Below are positions 37,702 through 46,360 of a stretch of 64,000 nt of DNA, one piece after another. The position numbers were made by a program, and so were the translations under genes. The notes under the pieces were generated by a model. The model made no database searches. It saw only the letters and a list, made by a program, of their open reading frames with translations, and had not been told where the DNA came from. Position 1 is the stretch's first letter; the number at the start of each line of letters is the position of its first letter. The DNA lies in NCBI RefSeq assembly GCF_003731765.1, contig NZ_MOAL01000004.1:248001-312000 (forward strand), given 5' to 3'. This DNA comes from Pseudomonas chlororaphis (GTDB lineage: Bacteria > Pseudomonadota > Gammaproteobacteria > Pseudomonadales > Pseudomonadaceae).

Positions 37702-38251
37702 TAGGCTATCTCCTACTCAAGGCTCTACGGTTTTTCTAATTTTGGAGGTTTGGCGGTATCGTCGCTTCGCGCTGCGACGCAGGGGCGCGCGGGCGGCGAG
37801 TGACTCACCTTTCTCTCTGGGCGGCGCATTATATCTACACCACTGTCAGCGTCCAATACAAACGTTTGTTTGAAATTGCCGCAGGCCAGGTAAATCAAAG
37901 AGGGACGGCTTATAAGTGGCCGTTTTGCCGTATTGACCGGAAAAGGCGTTCCGGTCAAGATACGGTCGGTTTTGCGCTCGCCGTAGGCTGACTGTTGGTT
38001 TCAAGAGCACCTCTAAAGACAGGGCAAGGCAATAAAGGTGACGCAATGCGCAGCTGGGCAGTGCGCAGTTTACACGCCGCGATAATGAATGACTCGTCGG
38101 TCATCACTGACGAACGGTCATCACCCCGTGAGCAAGGTCATCCTTAATGACAAGCGCCAGCGTTTTTGGAGGTGCCCTTGTGCCGATGAGCATCAACCGC
38201 CAGGTTCTCGCCTAGGCGACTTTCTTTTCACCGGAGAGTAACGAGGAATCC
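37702..38251. promoter_or_regulatory. Divergent etfD/etfBA control region (550 nt)
   Basis: No gene is seen. The region holds the PsrA-like box at 37859-37872 and, nearer etfB, three direct copies of GGTCATC (38099, 38116, 38136). Promoters for both directions must lie here, but I could not assign hexamers with confidence. Confidence 0.6.
37859..37872. promoter_or_regulatory. PsrA-type operator
   Basis: CAAACGTTTGTTTG fits the PsrA consensus (C/G)AAAC-N2-4-GTTT(G/C), with N4 spacing. PsrA is the fatty-acid-responsive TetR repressor/activator of Pseudomonas, and etf genes are reported PsrA targets in P. aeruginosa. Here the site lies between the divergent etf genes, fitting coordinate induction by long-chain fatty acids. 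Confidence 0.6.
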
Positions 38252-39001
38252 ATGAAGGTTCTTGTAGCTGTCAAACGCGTTGTCGATTACAACGTGAAAG
38301 TTCGCGTCAAGGCGGACAATTCCGGCGTCGACCTCGCTAACGTCAAGATGTCGATGAACCCTTTCTGCGAAATCGCCGTGGAAGAAGCCGTACGCCTGAA
38401 AGAGAAAGGCGTGGCGACTGAAATCGTCGTCGTCTCCATCGGTCCTGCTACTGCTCAAGAGCAACTGCGTACCGCCCTGGCACTGGGTGCCGATCGCGCC
38501 GTCCTCGTCGAATCCGCCGATGAATTGAACTCCCTGGCCGTGGCCAAGCTGCTCAAGGCCGTGGTCGATAAGGAACAGCCGCAGTTGGTGATCCTGGGCA
38601 AACAAGCCATCGACAGCGACAACAACCAGACCGGCCAGATGTTGGCTGCGCTGACCGGTTACGGTCAGGGCACCTTTGCTTCGAAAGTCGAAGTGAGTGG
38701 CGACAAGGTTGCCGTGACCCGTGAAATCGACGGCGGCGCGCAAACAGTCTCCCTGAGCCTGCCAGCGATCGTGACCACCGACCTGCGTTTGAACGAGCCG
38801 CGTTATGCGTCTCTGCCGAACATCATGAAAGCCAAGAAGAAGCCGCTTGAAGTGCTGACTCCGGATGCTTTGGGCGTTTCAACCGCCTCCACCAACAAGA
38901 CCGTGAAAGTCGAAGCGCCGGCTGCACGCAGCGCGGGCATCAAGGTCAAGTCGGTGGCTGAACTGGTCGAGAAACTGAAAAACGAAGCGAAGGTAATCTG
39001 A
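38252..39001 (+). CDS. etfB: Electron-transfer flavoprotein beta subunit
   Basis: EtfB forms the AMP-binding half of the ETF heterodimer that accepts electrons from acyl-CoA dehydrogenases. The 249-residue product shows [47 protein letters not shown] and the family signature around [52 protein letters not shown] precedes the ATG. etfA starts 2 nt after its stop. Confidence 0.96.
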   Translation: MKVLVAVKRVVDYNVKVRVKADNSGVDLANVKMSMNPFCEIAVEEAVRLKEKGVATEIVVVSIGPATAQEQLRTALALGADRAVLVESADELNSLAVAKLLKAVVDKEQPQLVILGKQAIDSDNNQTGQMLAALTGYGQGTFASKVEVSGDKVAVTREIDGGAQTVSLSLPAIVTTDLRLNEPRYASLPNIMKAKKKPLEVLTPDALGVSTASTNKTVKVEAPAARSAGIKVKSVAELVEKLKNEAKVI

Positions 39002-39003
39002 TC

Positions 39004-39933
39004 ATGACTATCTTGGTAATCGCCGAACACGACAACAAGGTGCTGGCCCCGGCCACCCTGAACACCGTGGCCGCTGCCGCTAAAATCGGTGGTGATATCC
39101 ACGTTCTGGTCGCTGGCCAAGGCGCTGGTGCCGTGGCTGAAGCTGCAGCAAAAATCGCTGGCGTGAGCAAAGTATTGGTTGCCGATAACGCCGCCTACGC
39201 TCACCAACTGCCAGAAAACGTTGCCCCTCTGGTAGCAGAGCTGGGCGCTGGCTACAGCCACATCCTGGCTGCCGCTACCTCCAACGGCAAAAACATCCTG
39301 CCGCGCGTTGCTGCGCAGCTGGACGTTGACCAGATCTCCGAGATCATCTCGGTGGAAAGCGCTGATACCTTCAAGCGCCCGATCTACGCCGGTAACGCCA
39401 TCGCTACCGTACAGTCCAACGCTTCGGTAAAAGTCATCACCGTACGTGCAACCGGTTTCGACCCGGTGGCTGCTGAAGGTGGTTCGGCTGCTGTTGAAGC
39501 CGTTGCGGCTGCTCACGACGCAGGCACTTCGTCCTTCGTTGGCGAAGAGCTGGCCAAGTCCGATCGTCCTGAACTGACCGCTGCCAAAATCGTCGTTTCC
39601 GGCGGCCGCGGTATGCAGAACGGTGACAACTTCAAGCACCTGTACGCCCTGGCTGACAAGCTGGGCGCGGCGGTCGGCGCTTCCCGCGCTGCAGTCGACG
39701 CAGGCTTTGTGCCCAACGATATGCAGGTCGGCCAGACCGGCAAGATCGTTGCGCCACAGCTGTACATCGCCGTCGGTATCTCCGGCGCGATCCAGCATTT
39801 GGCCGGCATGAAGGACTCCAAAGTGATCGTCGCGATCAACAAGGACGAAGAAGCACCGATTTTCCAAGTGGCCGATTACGGCCTGGTGGCGGACTTGTTC
39901 GAAGCCATCCCTGAGCTGGAGAAGCTGGTCTAA
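39004..39933 (+). CDS. etfA: Electron-transfer flavoprotein alpha subunit
   Basis: EtfA binds the catalytic FAD of ETF. The 309-residue product begins [14 protein letters not shown] and has the C-terminal FAD motif ([76 protein letters not shown]). It is translationally linked to etfB and followed by a strong terminator. Confidence 0.96.
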   Translation: MTILVIAEHDNKVLAPATLNTVAAAAKIGGDIHVLVAGQGAGAVAEAAAKIAGVSKVLVADNAAYAHQLPENVAPLVAELGAGYSHILAAATSNGKNILPRVAAQLDVDQISEIISVESADTFKRPIYAGNAIATVQSNASVKVITVRATGFDPVAAEGGSAAVEAVAAAHDAGTSSFVGEELAKSDRPELTAAKIVVSGGRGMQNGDNFKHLYALADKLGAAVGASRAAVDAGFVPNDMQVGQTGKIVAPQLYIAVGISGAIQHLAGMKDSKVIVAINKDEEAPIFQVADYGLVADLFEAIPELEKLV

Positions 39934-39957
39934 TCCAGCGGCTTCACTTATAAAGAG

Positions 39958-39981
39958 CCCGGCCTTTTGGCCGGGTTTTTT
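39958..39981 (+). terminator. Terminator of etfBA
   Basis: The hairpin CCCGGCC-TTTT-GGCCGGG is followed by six T, 24 nt after the etfA stop codon. Confidence 0.92.
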
Positions 39982-40013
39982 ATTGTCTGCAATTTGTCGG
40001 GGAGACTGTGCTC

Positions 40014-40838
40014 ATGGATCTGCGCCGCTTGAGTGGCTGGTCAGTGCTGTTGGGGCTGACGCTGTTGCCATCGTTGTCGATGGCGGCGGGCAAGTGCGAA
40101 CGCCTGGTGGTGACCGGCAGCCCGGACGCGCCGCCCTATCTGTGGCGTGACCCGCAGAATCCCAAGCACTTGATGGGCGCCAGCGCCGACCTGTTGCAGC
40201 ACGTAGCGGGTGAACTGGGGGTGAAGGTCGAGCTGCTGTACAGCGGCAAGCGCTCCGAAGCCCTGGACGAGGTGCGCAGCGGGCGCATGGACCTGCTGGC
40301 CGACGCGCCACTGACCCTGAACGAGCTGGAGTCCCTGGACTACATTCATCCGGCCCTGGTGCAAAATGATTACCTGGTCTGGACCCGCAAGGACTCGACC
40401 CTGGTCTACAGCCAGATGGCCGACCTGCAAGGCCATGCCGGCGCCGTATCGGAAAAGGCCCGGCTGACCCAGCCCTTTGCTGCCTTGGCCAAGGAGCAAC
40501 TGAGCCTCAAGCGCCTGCCCAACCTGACCCAGGTGTTCCAGAAGCTGCTGCTGGGGGAGGTGGAGTACGTGCTGGCCCCGCGTTATGCCGGCATGGCCAT
40601 GGCGCAGTCCCTGGGCATGGCCAATGACCTGCAAGCCTTCCCCCAGGCGGTGGATAAACCCGGGCTGTTCCTGGCCATCTCTCACAACTCGGCCTGCAAT
40701 GACCCCTGGTTGCGCGGACAGCTGGCGAAAAAGATGACAGAATTGCCCGCGTCCGGTCTGACGGAAGCCTTGCTGCAGCGCAATCTAGAGCTGTGGAAGG
40801 CGCAGTTGCAGCAACCCGTCAGCGCCCCAAAACAGTAG
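40014..40838 (+). CDS. Periplasmic solute-binding protein (family 3), orphan
   Basis: The 274-residue product has a signal peptide (cleavage near SMAAG, residue 25) and the SBP_bac_3 pattern (VVTGSPDAPPYLWRDP, GASADLLQHVAGELGVKVEL, GRMDLLADAPLT, DYIHPALVQNDYLVW). No permease or ATPase gene is beside it, so it may be a sensor or scavenging protein rather than part of a dedicated importer. GGGGAG lies at good distance from the ATG at 40014; a GTG at 40008 is too close to it. Confidence 0.8.
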   Translation: MDLRRLSGWSVLLGLTLLPSLSMAAGKCERLVVTGSPDAPPYLWRDPQNPKHLMGASADLLQHVAGELGVKVELLYSGKRSEALDEVRSGRMDLLADAPLTLNELESLDYIHPALVQNDYLVWTRKDSTLVYSQMADLQGHAGAVSEKARLTQPFAALAKEQLSLKRLPNLTQVFQKLLLGEVEYVLAPRYAGMAMAQSLGMANDLQAFPQAVDKPGLFLAISHNSACNDPWLRGQLAKKMTELPASGLTEALLQRNLELWKAQLQQPVSAPKQ

Positions 40839-40847
40839 GAATCTTGT

Positions 40848-41204
40848 GTGAGTATTCGACCTCTTTTCGCTGCCCTGGCCGTTTTGGCTCTGGCGGGTTG
40901 TGCAGCCGATCCGGCGCCGAATGAACAATTGCGCCTGACCGAGCAAGCGCTGGAACAGGCCAAGGCGGTAGGCGCCTCGGCAGACGAAGTCCCGGAGTTG
41001 AAACTCGCCGAGGACAAGTTCACCCAGGCCCAGGCCGACATGCAGGACCAATCTTTCAAGGACGCGCGGATGCAAGCCGAACAGGCCGAGTTGGATGCGC
41101 GCTTGGCGGAAGCCCGGGTCCTGACCCTGAAAAGCCAGGAACAGTTGAAGGTGCTCAACACCCGCATCACTCGCCTGCGCAAGCAACTGGGAGATGCCCA
41201 ATGA
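40848..41204 (+). CDS. DUF4398 lipoprotein
   Basis: The 118-residue product (GTG start) has a lipoprotein signal with lipobox LAGC at residues 15-18 and a long helical mature part (LRLTEQALEQAKAVGASADEVPELKLAEDKFTQAQADMQ) that fits DUF4398. It is likely to form a coiled coil in the periplasm. Its stop overlaps the start of the next, OmpA-like gene by 4 nt (ATGA), so the two products probably work together. Confidence 0.82.
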   Translation: MSIRPLFAALAVLALAGCAADPAPNEQLRLTEQALEQAKAVGASADEVPELKLAEDKFTQAQADMQDQSFKDARMQAEQAELDARLAEARVLTLKSQEQLKVLNTRITRLRKQLGDAQ

Positions 41205-42013
41205 AGTTGATCAAGGGGGGAGTGGGCACAGCCCTGATTTTGGCGCTGGGCGGCCTTTATGGCTGCGCCGGCCAGCACGGCGACGCCGCCTTGCAACAAG
41301 CCAGCAGCGACTTCCAGAAGGTCAAGGAAGACGCCAATGTGCTGCGTATTGCGCCCAAGGACGTGATCCGCGCCGGTGAATCCCTGGCTCGCGCCGACCG
41401 TCTGTCCAGCTATTGGGGCAGTGGCGCCGACGTAGTGCATTACGCGTACCTGAGCCAGCGCTACAGCGAAATCGCCCGCGAGCACAGCGAGCAGGTGCTC
41501 AATCAGGAGCGTGCGACCAAGCTTGAACTGGAGCGCCAGCGCCTGCAGTTGGCCTTGCGCGAAGCCAAGTTGATCAGCGTGCAGCAGCAGGGCAAGTGGC
41601 TTGAAGAACAGATCATCAGCCTGGCCACCACCCAGACCGACCGCGGCCTGGTGATGACACTGGGCGACGTGCTATTCGACACCGGCGAAGCGGAGCTCAA
41701 GAGCTCGGCCAATCGCACCGTGCTCAAGGTGGTGCAATTCCTGCAACTGAACCCCAAACGCGTGGTGCGCATCGAGGGCTACACCGACAACACCGGTGAC
41801 AAGCAGCACAATCTGCAACTGTCCCGTGATCGCGCTCAGTCAGTGGCGGATGTACTGGTGGACCTGGGCATCGACGAGAAGCGGGTCCAGGTCGAAGGTT
41901 ATGGCGACGACTACCCGGTAGAAGCGAATGCGTCGGAGCGGGGGCGGGCGCAGAACCGTCGGGTGGAGATTGTGTTCTCCGACGAAGCCGGCCAACTCGG
42001 CGCTGCCCGCTAA
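41201..42013 (+). CDS. OmpA-family lipoprotein with DUF4398-like N-terminal part
   Basis: The 270-residue product has a lipoprotein signal (LYGC, Cys22), a helical region (QQASSDFQKVKEDANVLRIAPKDVIRAGESLARADRLSSYWGSG...), and a C-terminal OmpA-like peptidoglycan-binding domain (TLGDVLFDTGEAELKSSANRTVLKVVQFLQLNPKRVVRIEGYTDNTGDKQHNLQLSRDRAQSVADVLVDLGI, then ERGRAQNRRVEIVF). It should tether the outer membrane to the cell wall. It overlaps the preceding lipoprotein gene. Confidence 0.9.
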   Translation: MKLIKGGVGTALILALGGLYGCAGQHGDAALQQASSDFQKVKEDANVLRIAPKDVIRAGESLARADRLSSYWGSGADVVHYAYLSQRYSEIAREHSEQVLNQERATKLELERQRLQLALREAKLISVQQQGKWLEEQIISLATTQTDRGLVMTLGDVLFDTGEAELKSSANRTVLKVVQFLQLNPKRVVRIEGYTDNTGDKQHNLQLSRDRAQSVADVLVDLGIDEKRVQVEGYGDDYPVEANASERGRAQNRRVEIVFSDEAGQLGAAR

Positions 42014-42031
42014 GGTTGGGGCGGTCAAAAA

Positions 42032-42064
42032 GACCCGGTTACCCTTGGCGGTGCCGGGTTTTTT
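42032..42064 (+). terminator. Terminator of the OmpA-like gene
   Basis: ACCCGG and CCGGGT form the base of a hairpin closed by GC pairs, followed by a T-rich tract of six T. It is about 20 nt after the stop codon. Confidence 0.7.
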
Positions 42065-42162
42065 AATGCCTGTGAAGAGCGTGGCAAAATCCAGCGGTTT
42101 TGCTTTTCACTGCACTGTATCCTCGACTATTGTAGAAACTGTCCCAGTACACTTCGTAACTG

Positions 42163-42184
42163 TTCCGGTATTGTTCCGGTATTG
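42163..42184. promoter_or_regulatory. Tandem 11-bp direct repeat upstream of the mocR-type gene
   Basis: GTTCCGGTATT occurs twice head-to-tail at 42163-42173 and 42174-42184, ending 43 nt before the start codon. Regulators of the MocR family, such as GabR and PdxR, are known to bind direct repeats, so this is a candidate autoregulatory operator. Confidence 0.5.
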
Positions 42185-42227
42185 CTTCGCACAAAAATAA
42201 AATGCCCGTGAAACCGAGTGCCGCGTC

Positions 42228-43667
42228 ATGACCAACCTCTTGCTCTATCAACGTATCGCCCAGCAACTGGCCGAAGACATCCGCCGTGGTGTCTATCAGC
42301 CCGGGGAGCGCGTGCCTTCCGTGCGCAAGATGAGCTCGCAGCTCAACGTCAGCCATGCCACGGTGCTTCAGGCCTACGCCAACCTTGAGGATCAGGGGCT
42401 GATCCGCGCGCGGCCGCAATCGGGTTACTACGTGCACCAGACGCCGGCGCTGACCGCGCCGACCCCGGACATCGCCCGGGTCGAGCGCCCGGGCCTGGTC
42501 ACGCGTAGCAGCATCATCCAGCAGGTGCTGGTGGAGTCCCGGCGCGAAGGGGTGTTTCCTCTCGGGGCGGCGGTGCCCAGCGTGGATTACCTCCCCGTGC
42601 GGGCGCTGCACCAGCAACTGGCCAAGGTCACGCGGTTCCATAGCCCGCGGGCGTTCAGCTACATGTTCAGCCCGGGTTTCGAGCCGTTGCGCCGCCAAGT
42701 GGCGATTCGCATGCGCGATGCCGGCGTGGTGGTGGACCCGTCGGAAGTGGTGATTACCCACGGTTGTGTCGACGCCCTGCAGATGTCGCTGCGGGTTTTG
42801 ACCCGCCCGGGCGACCTGATCGCCGCCGAGTCGCCGACCTATTACGGTTTACTGCAACTGGCGGATCTGCTGGGTTTGAAGGTGATCGAGATCCCCAGTG
42901 ACCCGGCCACCGGCATGAGCCTGGAGGCACTGCAACTGGCGGCCAACCAGTGGTCGATCAAGGCTTTGGTGCTGACCACGCGCCTGAGCAATCCCCTGGG
43001 CGGCACCATGCCCGAGGAGCGGCAGAAGCAGTTGCTGCGCCTGGCCTCGGATTTCGATATCCAGGTGGTTGAGGACGACATTTATGGCGAGCTGATGTTT
43101 GAAGTCGGCCGCACCAAGGCGCTGAAAGCCTACGACCGCCTGGACCGGGTGATCTATTGCTCGAGTTTTTCCAAGACCCTGTCGCCGGGCGTGCGGATCG
43201 GCTGGATGATTGCCGGTAAATATCAGCAGGAGATCCAGCGCCTGCAGACCTTCAGCACCCACTCCGCCTGCAGCGTGACCCAGATGGGCGTGGCCGCCTA
43301 TCTGGAAAACGGCGGCTACGATCGGCACCTGCGGCATATCCGCCAGGAGTACCGCAAGAACCTCAGCGCCTTCCAGTTGGCGGTGCAGCAGTACTTTCCC
43401 GAAGGCACGCAGATCACTCGGCCCACCGGTGGCTTTATTCTCTGGGTCAGTTTGCCGGGGCGGGTCAACACCCAGGAACTGCATGTACGGGCCTTGCAGC
43501 AAGGCATCAGCATTGCCCCGGGGCTGATCTTCAGCAATACCGAGCAATTCAACCACTGCATCCGCCTCAATTGCGGCACCCCGTGGAATCGCGAGGCTGA
43601 GCGGGCGTTGATGACCCTGGGCATGTTGGCCAGCCAATTGTGCCAGGAGGCGGCCGGCGGTTTTTAA
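42228..43667 (+). CDS. MocR/GabR-family regulator (GntR HTH fused to aminotransferase domain)
   Basis: The 479-residue protein has an N-terminal GntR winged HTH (LAEDIRRGVYQPGERVPSVRKMSSQLNVSHATVLQAYANLEDQGLIRARPQSGYYV, about 14-70) and a fold-type I aminotransferase domain with the PLP lysine in YCSSFSKTLSPGVRIGWM. Such proteins use PLP or PLP adducts as effectors. No co-regulated enzyme gene is obvious next to it; the tandem repeat upstream suggests autoregulation. Confidence 0.9.
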   Translation: MTNLLLYQRIAQQLAEDIRRGVYQPGERVPSVRKMSSQLNVSHATVLQAYANLEDQGLIRARPQSGYYVHQTPALTAPTPDIARVERPGLVTRSSIIQQVLVESRREGVFPLGAAVPSVDYLPVRALHQQLAKVTRFHSPRAFSYMFSPGFEPLRRQVAIRMRDAGVVVDPSEVVITHGCVDALQMSLRVLTRPGDLIAAESPTYYGLLQLADLLGLKVIEIPSDPATGMSLEALQLAANQWSIKALVLTTRLSNPLGGTMPEERQKQLLRLASDFDIQVVEDDIYGELMFEVGRTKALKAYDRLDRVIYCSSFSKTLSPGVRIGWMIAGKYQQEIQRLQTFSTHSACSVTQMGVAAYLENGGYDRHLRHIRQEYRKNLSAFQLAVQQYFPEGTQITRPTGGFILWVSLPGRVNTQELHVRALQQGISIAPGLIFSNTEQFNHCIRLNCGTPWNREAERALMTLGMLASQLCQEAAGGF

Positions 43668-43745
43668 CGGGTCGGTTCTCAATGCTTGTCATGACGTCCG
43701 CAACGAGCGAGCATATGGCACCTTTGGTTGACCCTGCCTGTGTGT

Positions 43746-44261
43746 ATGAACGTTTTTTCGCCTGCCTTATGGTTGTCGCTTTGCCTGCTCGGAGCCGTCA
43801 GTGCCGGCCCGGTACAGGCGGCGTCGGCCCAGGAAAAGACGCCAGCTCCCGCAGCGCAGCCGCAGTCATCGTCGAGCAGCCACTCCAGCGCTGCAAAGAA
43901 GGCCCCGGCAACCAAGGCTCCGGTGAAACCCAAGGCCAAGCCGGCCAAACCAGTGAAAAAGCGTGCGCCGATAGCCTCCAAGTCCAAATCCGCCAGCGAG
44001 ATTGCCAAGACGCCTTTGCCGCCCGCCAAGCTCGATCTGAGCTTGCCTCAGGAGATGGTCAAGCACCTGCAGCCGATCGGTTCGGTCGATCTGCCCAAGC
44101 GTCAGCCATTGTTGCCGCAGATGTTTGGAGAGAAGCCCAAGGACACCAGTCCGTTTCAGCTCAACGGACGCTTGTTGAGCAACGAAATGCAATTGCAGCT
44201 GCGTAACGAAGAGCGCCGTGATGTTGAAGGCGCGGCCCTGGATTTCGAGTTCAAGCAGTAA
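43746..44261 (+). CDS. Exported Ala/Pro/Lys-rich protein of unknown function
   Basis: The 171-residue product has a signal peptide (MNVFSPALWLSLCLLGAVSAGPVQAA) and a low-complexity basic stretch rich in Ala, Pro, Lys and Ser (about residues 28-85), then a more ordered part (LDLSLPQEMVKHLQPIGSVDLPKRQPLLPQMFGEK... LNGRLLSNEMQLQLRNEERRDVEGAALDFEFKQ). Similar Pseudomonas proteins are often mislabelled translation initiation factor 2 because of the low-complexity region. Function unknown. Confidence 0.7.
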   Translation: MNVFSPALWLSLCLLGAVSAGPVQAASAQEKTPAPAAQPQSSSSSHSSAAKKAPATKAPVKPKAKPAKPVKKRAPIASKSKSASEIAKTPLPPAKLDLSLPQEMVKHLQPIGSVDLPKRQPLLPQMFGEKPKDTSPFQLNGRLLSNEMQLQLRNEERRDVEGAALDFEFKQ

Positions 44262-44428
44262 AAATCCCCCTGAGTGTGACTGTCGGGACCGACACTTTGT
44301 CGGAGACTGATCAGTCACGCGTGGTTGAGCGCAAAAACCGTTCTTTGAGCAATTTAAAACGGCTGTTTTAGCGGTTACTCTTACTGCGCGTCATTCAACC
44401 CTTTGCCCGTCGCGAGGAGCTTTTCGCC

Positions 44429-44683
44429 ATGAAATGCCGTGAAGGTTGTGGCGCTTGCTGCATTGCCCCCTCCATCAGTACGCCGATGCCCGGTATGCCC
44501 GATGGCAAGCCGGCCGGAGAACGTTGCATTCATCTCTCTGTCGAACACCTGTGTGCGTTGTTTGGCCGGCCCGAACGGCCTCCGGTGTGCGGGGCCTTTC
44601 AGGCGGACGTAGAAGTGTGTGGCGACAGCCGTGAAGAGGCCATCCGCTTGATCGGTTGGTGGGAGCAAGTGACGGCGGCCTGA
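44429..44683 (+). CDS. YkgJ-family cysteine-cluster protein
   Basis: The 84-residue protein starts MKCREGCGACCIAPSIS and has further cysteines in GERCIHLSVEHLCALFGRPERPPVCGAF, the pattern of the YkgJ/UPF0153 family of putative zinc- or iron-sulfur-binding proteins. A GAGGAG ribosome-binding site lies about 9 nt upstream. It may be co-transcribed with the START-domain gene 43 nt downstream. Confidence 0.82.
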   Translation: MKCREGCGACCIAPSISTPMPGMPDGKPAGERCIHLSVEHLCALFGRPERPPVCGAFQADVEVCGDSREEAIRLIGWWEQVTAA

Positions 44684-44726
44684 GGTGTTGTCAATGAACG
44701 GAACTTCAACAATAAGGAATAAGACA

Positions 44727-45335
44727 ATGGGTTCGTTGCATCGAGTGGCTGTGCTCTGTGGTTTGACCGTTCTGTTGGCGACCACGGCCCAGGCTGAAGA
44801 CTGGCAAACCGCCAAGGATCAGGACGGCATCAAGGTCTCCTTGAGTGAAGTGGCCGGTTCCAAATACAAGGCTTACCGTGGTGTGACCACCATGAAAACC
44901 TCCATCGCCAAGCTGCGCAGCCTGCAGGACGATGTCGTTGGCGCCTGTGCCTGGATTCATGAGTGCAAGACGCAGAAGTTGCTCAAGCACGAAGGCGATC
45001 AAAGCTGGACTTACACCCAATTCAACACGCCCTGGCCGGTCACTGCCCGTGACTCGGTGCTGCATGTCACCACCACCCAGGGCGCCGATGGAAGCCTGAC
45101 GCGCAAACTTGAAGGCGTGCCGACCTACATTCCGGAAGAGAGCGGTTTTGTCCGTGTGGCGCAGGTCGAGGGCTATTGGAAGTTCGTGCCTAAAGGCGCG
45201 GACCAGGTCGAAGTGACCTACCAGGTGCACACCGAGCCGGGTGGCAGCGTGCCGTCCTGGCTGGCCAACAAGTTTGTGGTCGATGCTCCGTTCAATACGC
45301 TGAAGGCGCTGAAGGAGCGTGCCGAGAAGCCTTGA
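44727..45335 (+). CDS. START-domain lipid-binding protein, exported
   Basis: The 202-residue product has a signal peptide (MGSLHRVAVLCGLTVLLATTAQA) and a START-fold body (DWQTAKDQDGIKVSLSEVAGSKYKAYRGVTTMKTSIAKLRSLQDDV... WPVTARDSVLHVTTTQ... GYWKFVPKGADQVEVTYQVHTEPGGSVPSWLANKFVVDAPFNTLKALKE). START domains bind lipids or other hydrophobic ligands. AAGGA before the ATG at 44727 supports the start. A terminator follows. Confidence 0.85.
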   Translation: MGSLHRVAVLCGLTVLLATTAQAEDWQTAKDQDGIKVSLSEVAGSKYKAYRGVTTMKTSIAKLRSLQDDVVGACAWIHECKTQKLLKHEGDQSWTYTQFNTPWPVTARDSVLHVTTTQGADGSLTRKLEGVPTYIPEESGFVRVAQVEGYWKFVPKGADQVEVTYQVHTEPGGSVPSWLANKFVVDAPFNTLKALKERAEKP

Positions 45336-45359
45336 TCGGTATTGTGCTGTGCCCTGAGA

Positions 45360-45382
45360 GGCCACCTGCGGGTGGCCTTTTT
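45360..45382 (+). terminator. Terminator of the START-domain gene
   Basis: The hairpin GGCCACC-TGCG-GGTGGCC is followed by five T, 24 nt after the stop codon. Confidence 0.88.
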
Positions 45383-45474
45383 ATTGCCGGCAGATGAGGG
45401 GCGCGGAACGTTTGCCAGGGGCCCAGGGTCGAGATGTTGTGAGCCCATTCAGGGGCTTTATCGAGGAGGCACCG

Positions 45475-45708
45475 ATGCAAAAGTGGCAAGTCACTTTCGT
45501 TGACGATCATGGCGTCCAGTCCGTGGAAGAGTTCGAGTGCGAACAACAACCCGACATGGAGCATGCGGCGCAACTGATCCGGGCCAAGCTGTTGCCGGTT
45601 CCGGCGACCCTGGATCTGAATGATCTGGAGGGCCGTACCCTGGAGCCGACGGTCAAGAGCCTGAAAGATCAGAACAGTATTCAAATCCTCAGCATCACGC
45701 CGATTTAG
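45475..45708 (+). CDS. Small protein of unknown function (77 aa)
   Basis: The 77-residue acidic protein (MQKWQVTFVDDHGVQSVEEFECEQQPDMEHAAQLIRAKLL...) has alternating strand and helix character and no signal peptide. A strong GAGGAGG sits 5 nt before the ATG at 45475, which decides this start over an upstream frame extension. I recognise no family, but codon use fits the host. Confidence 0.68.
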   Translation: MQKWQVTFVDDHGVQSVEEFECEQQPDMEHAAQLIRAKLLPVPATLDLNDLEGRTLEPTVKSLKDQNSIQILSITPI

Positions 45709-45921
45709 TCACTTCTCTTGTTGGCCTCAAAGCAGTTCTTGGCAGCGCCCCATTCTTGGCGCTAATCTGCGAACGAGATCAGCGAACCCATCGCTAACCT
45801 CTGATCTTCTCAGCGACATGCTTGTTTCCTGGCGGCGATGTTCTCGCCGTATTGCCTGCACCGTTCGGTTGCAGGCAAGGGAGTACGGAAAGTCTATCCA
45901 TCGGTTTTAGGAGGACGTTTC

Positions 45922-46263
45922 ATGAGCACAGCCCATCAAGAAGACATCAGCAGCAATGTGCTGCGCCGCATGAAAGAAGGCGGTTTCGACTTTTCACGAT
46001 TCCATCCCATCGAGTTCTACGCCATTTTCCCGGACGAGGAGCGGGCGCGCAGGGCGGCAGGACAATTTCGCGGTGAATCCTTGAATGCCCAGGTCAGTGC
46101 CCGTGATGACGGCGCCTGGTACCTGGAACTGAGCAAGGTGATGTACGCCACCTACGGCGGCATCGGGGATTTTGAACAGGACTTTGAGGCAGTGGTCGAA
46201 CCCTTGGGTGGAATTATCGAAGGTTGGGGCGTGAAACAGGAGGTTCGAGGGCGGCCCATGTAA
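45922..46263 (+). CDS. RraB-family ribonuclease E inhibitor-like protein
   Basis: The 113-residue protein (NVLRRMKEGGFDFSRFHPIEFYAIFPDEERARRAAGQFRGESLNAQVSARDDGAWYLELSKVMYATYGGIGDFEQDFEAVVEPLGGIIEGWG) matches the ferredoxin-like RraB/DUF1260 pattern. E. coli RraB binds RNase E and modulates mRNA decay. AGGAGG before the ATG at 45922 sets the start. The effect on the host RNase E is inferred from family only. Confidence 0.82.
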   Translation: MSTAHQEDISSNVLRRMKEGGFDFSRFHPIEFYAIFPDEERARRAAGQFRGESLNAQVSARDDGAWYLELSKVMYATYGGIGDFEQDFEAVVEPLGGIIEGWGVKQEVRGRPM

Positions 46264-46293
46264 GCCTTTGGATCGGTAGTGCTGTTGATGATT

Positions 46294-46320
46294 GGCTGAC
46301 CTTCGGGTCGGCCAATTTCG
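46294..46320 (+). terminator. Probable terminator of the rraB-like gene
   Basis: The hairpin GGCTGACC-TTCG-GGTCGGCC has a stable UUCG-type tetraloop and is followed by AATTTCGTTT. The T-tract is interrupted, so strength is uncertain. Confidence 0.6.
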
Positions 46321-46332
46321 TTTCTGCGGGGT

Positions 46333-46360
46333 AAAAAAAGGCCACCTGCTTAGGGTGGCC
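46333..46360 (-). terminator. Orphan terminator-like hairpin reading leftward
   Basis: On the minus strand the hairpin GGCCACC-CTAAGCA-GGTGGCC is followed by seven T. No minus-strand gene lies upstream of it before the ATP-grasp gene region. It may end an antisense or small RNA, or act as a roadblock between the rraB-like and ATP-grasp genes. Confidence 0.55.

Noticed and set aside
36022..37704. 560-codon plus-strand frame opposite etfD
   Set aside because: Mirror of a highly conserved minus-strand gene with FAD and Fe-S motifs.
38099..38142. Three GGTCATC repeats upstream of etfB as an operator array
   Set aside because: Spacing is irregular and the motif is short, so it is kept only as a note in the region entry.
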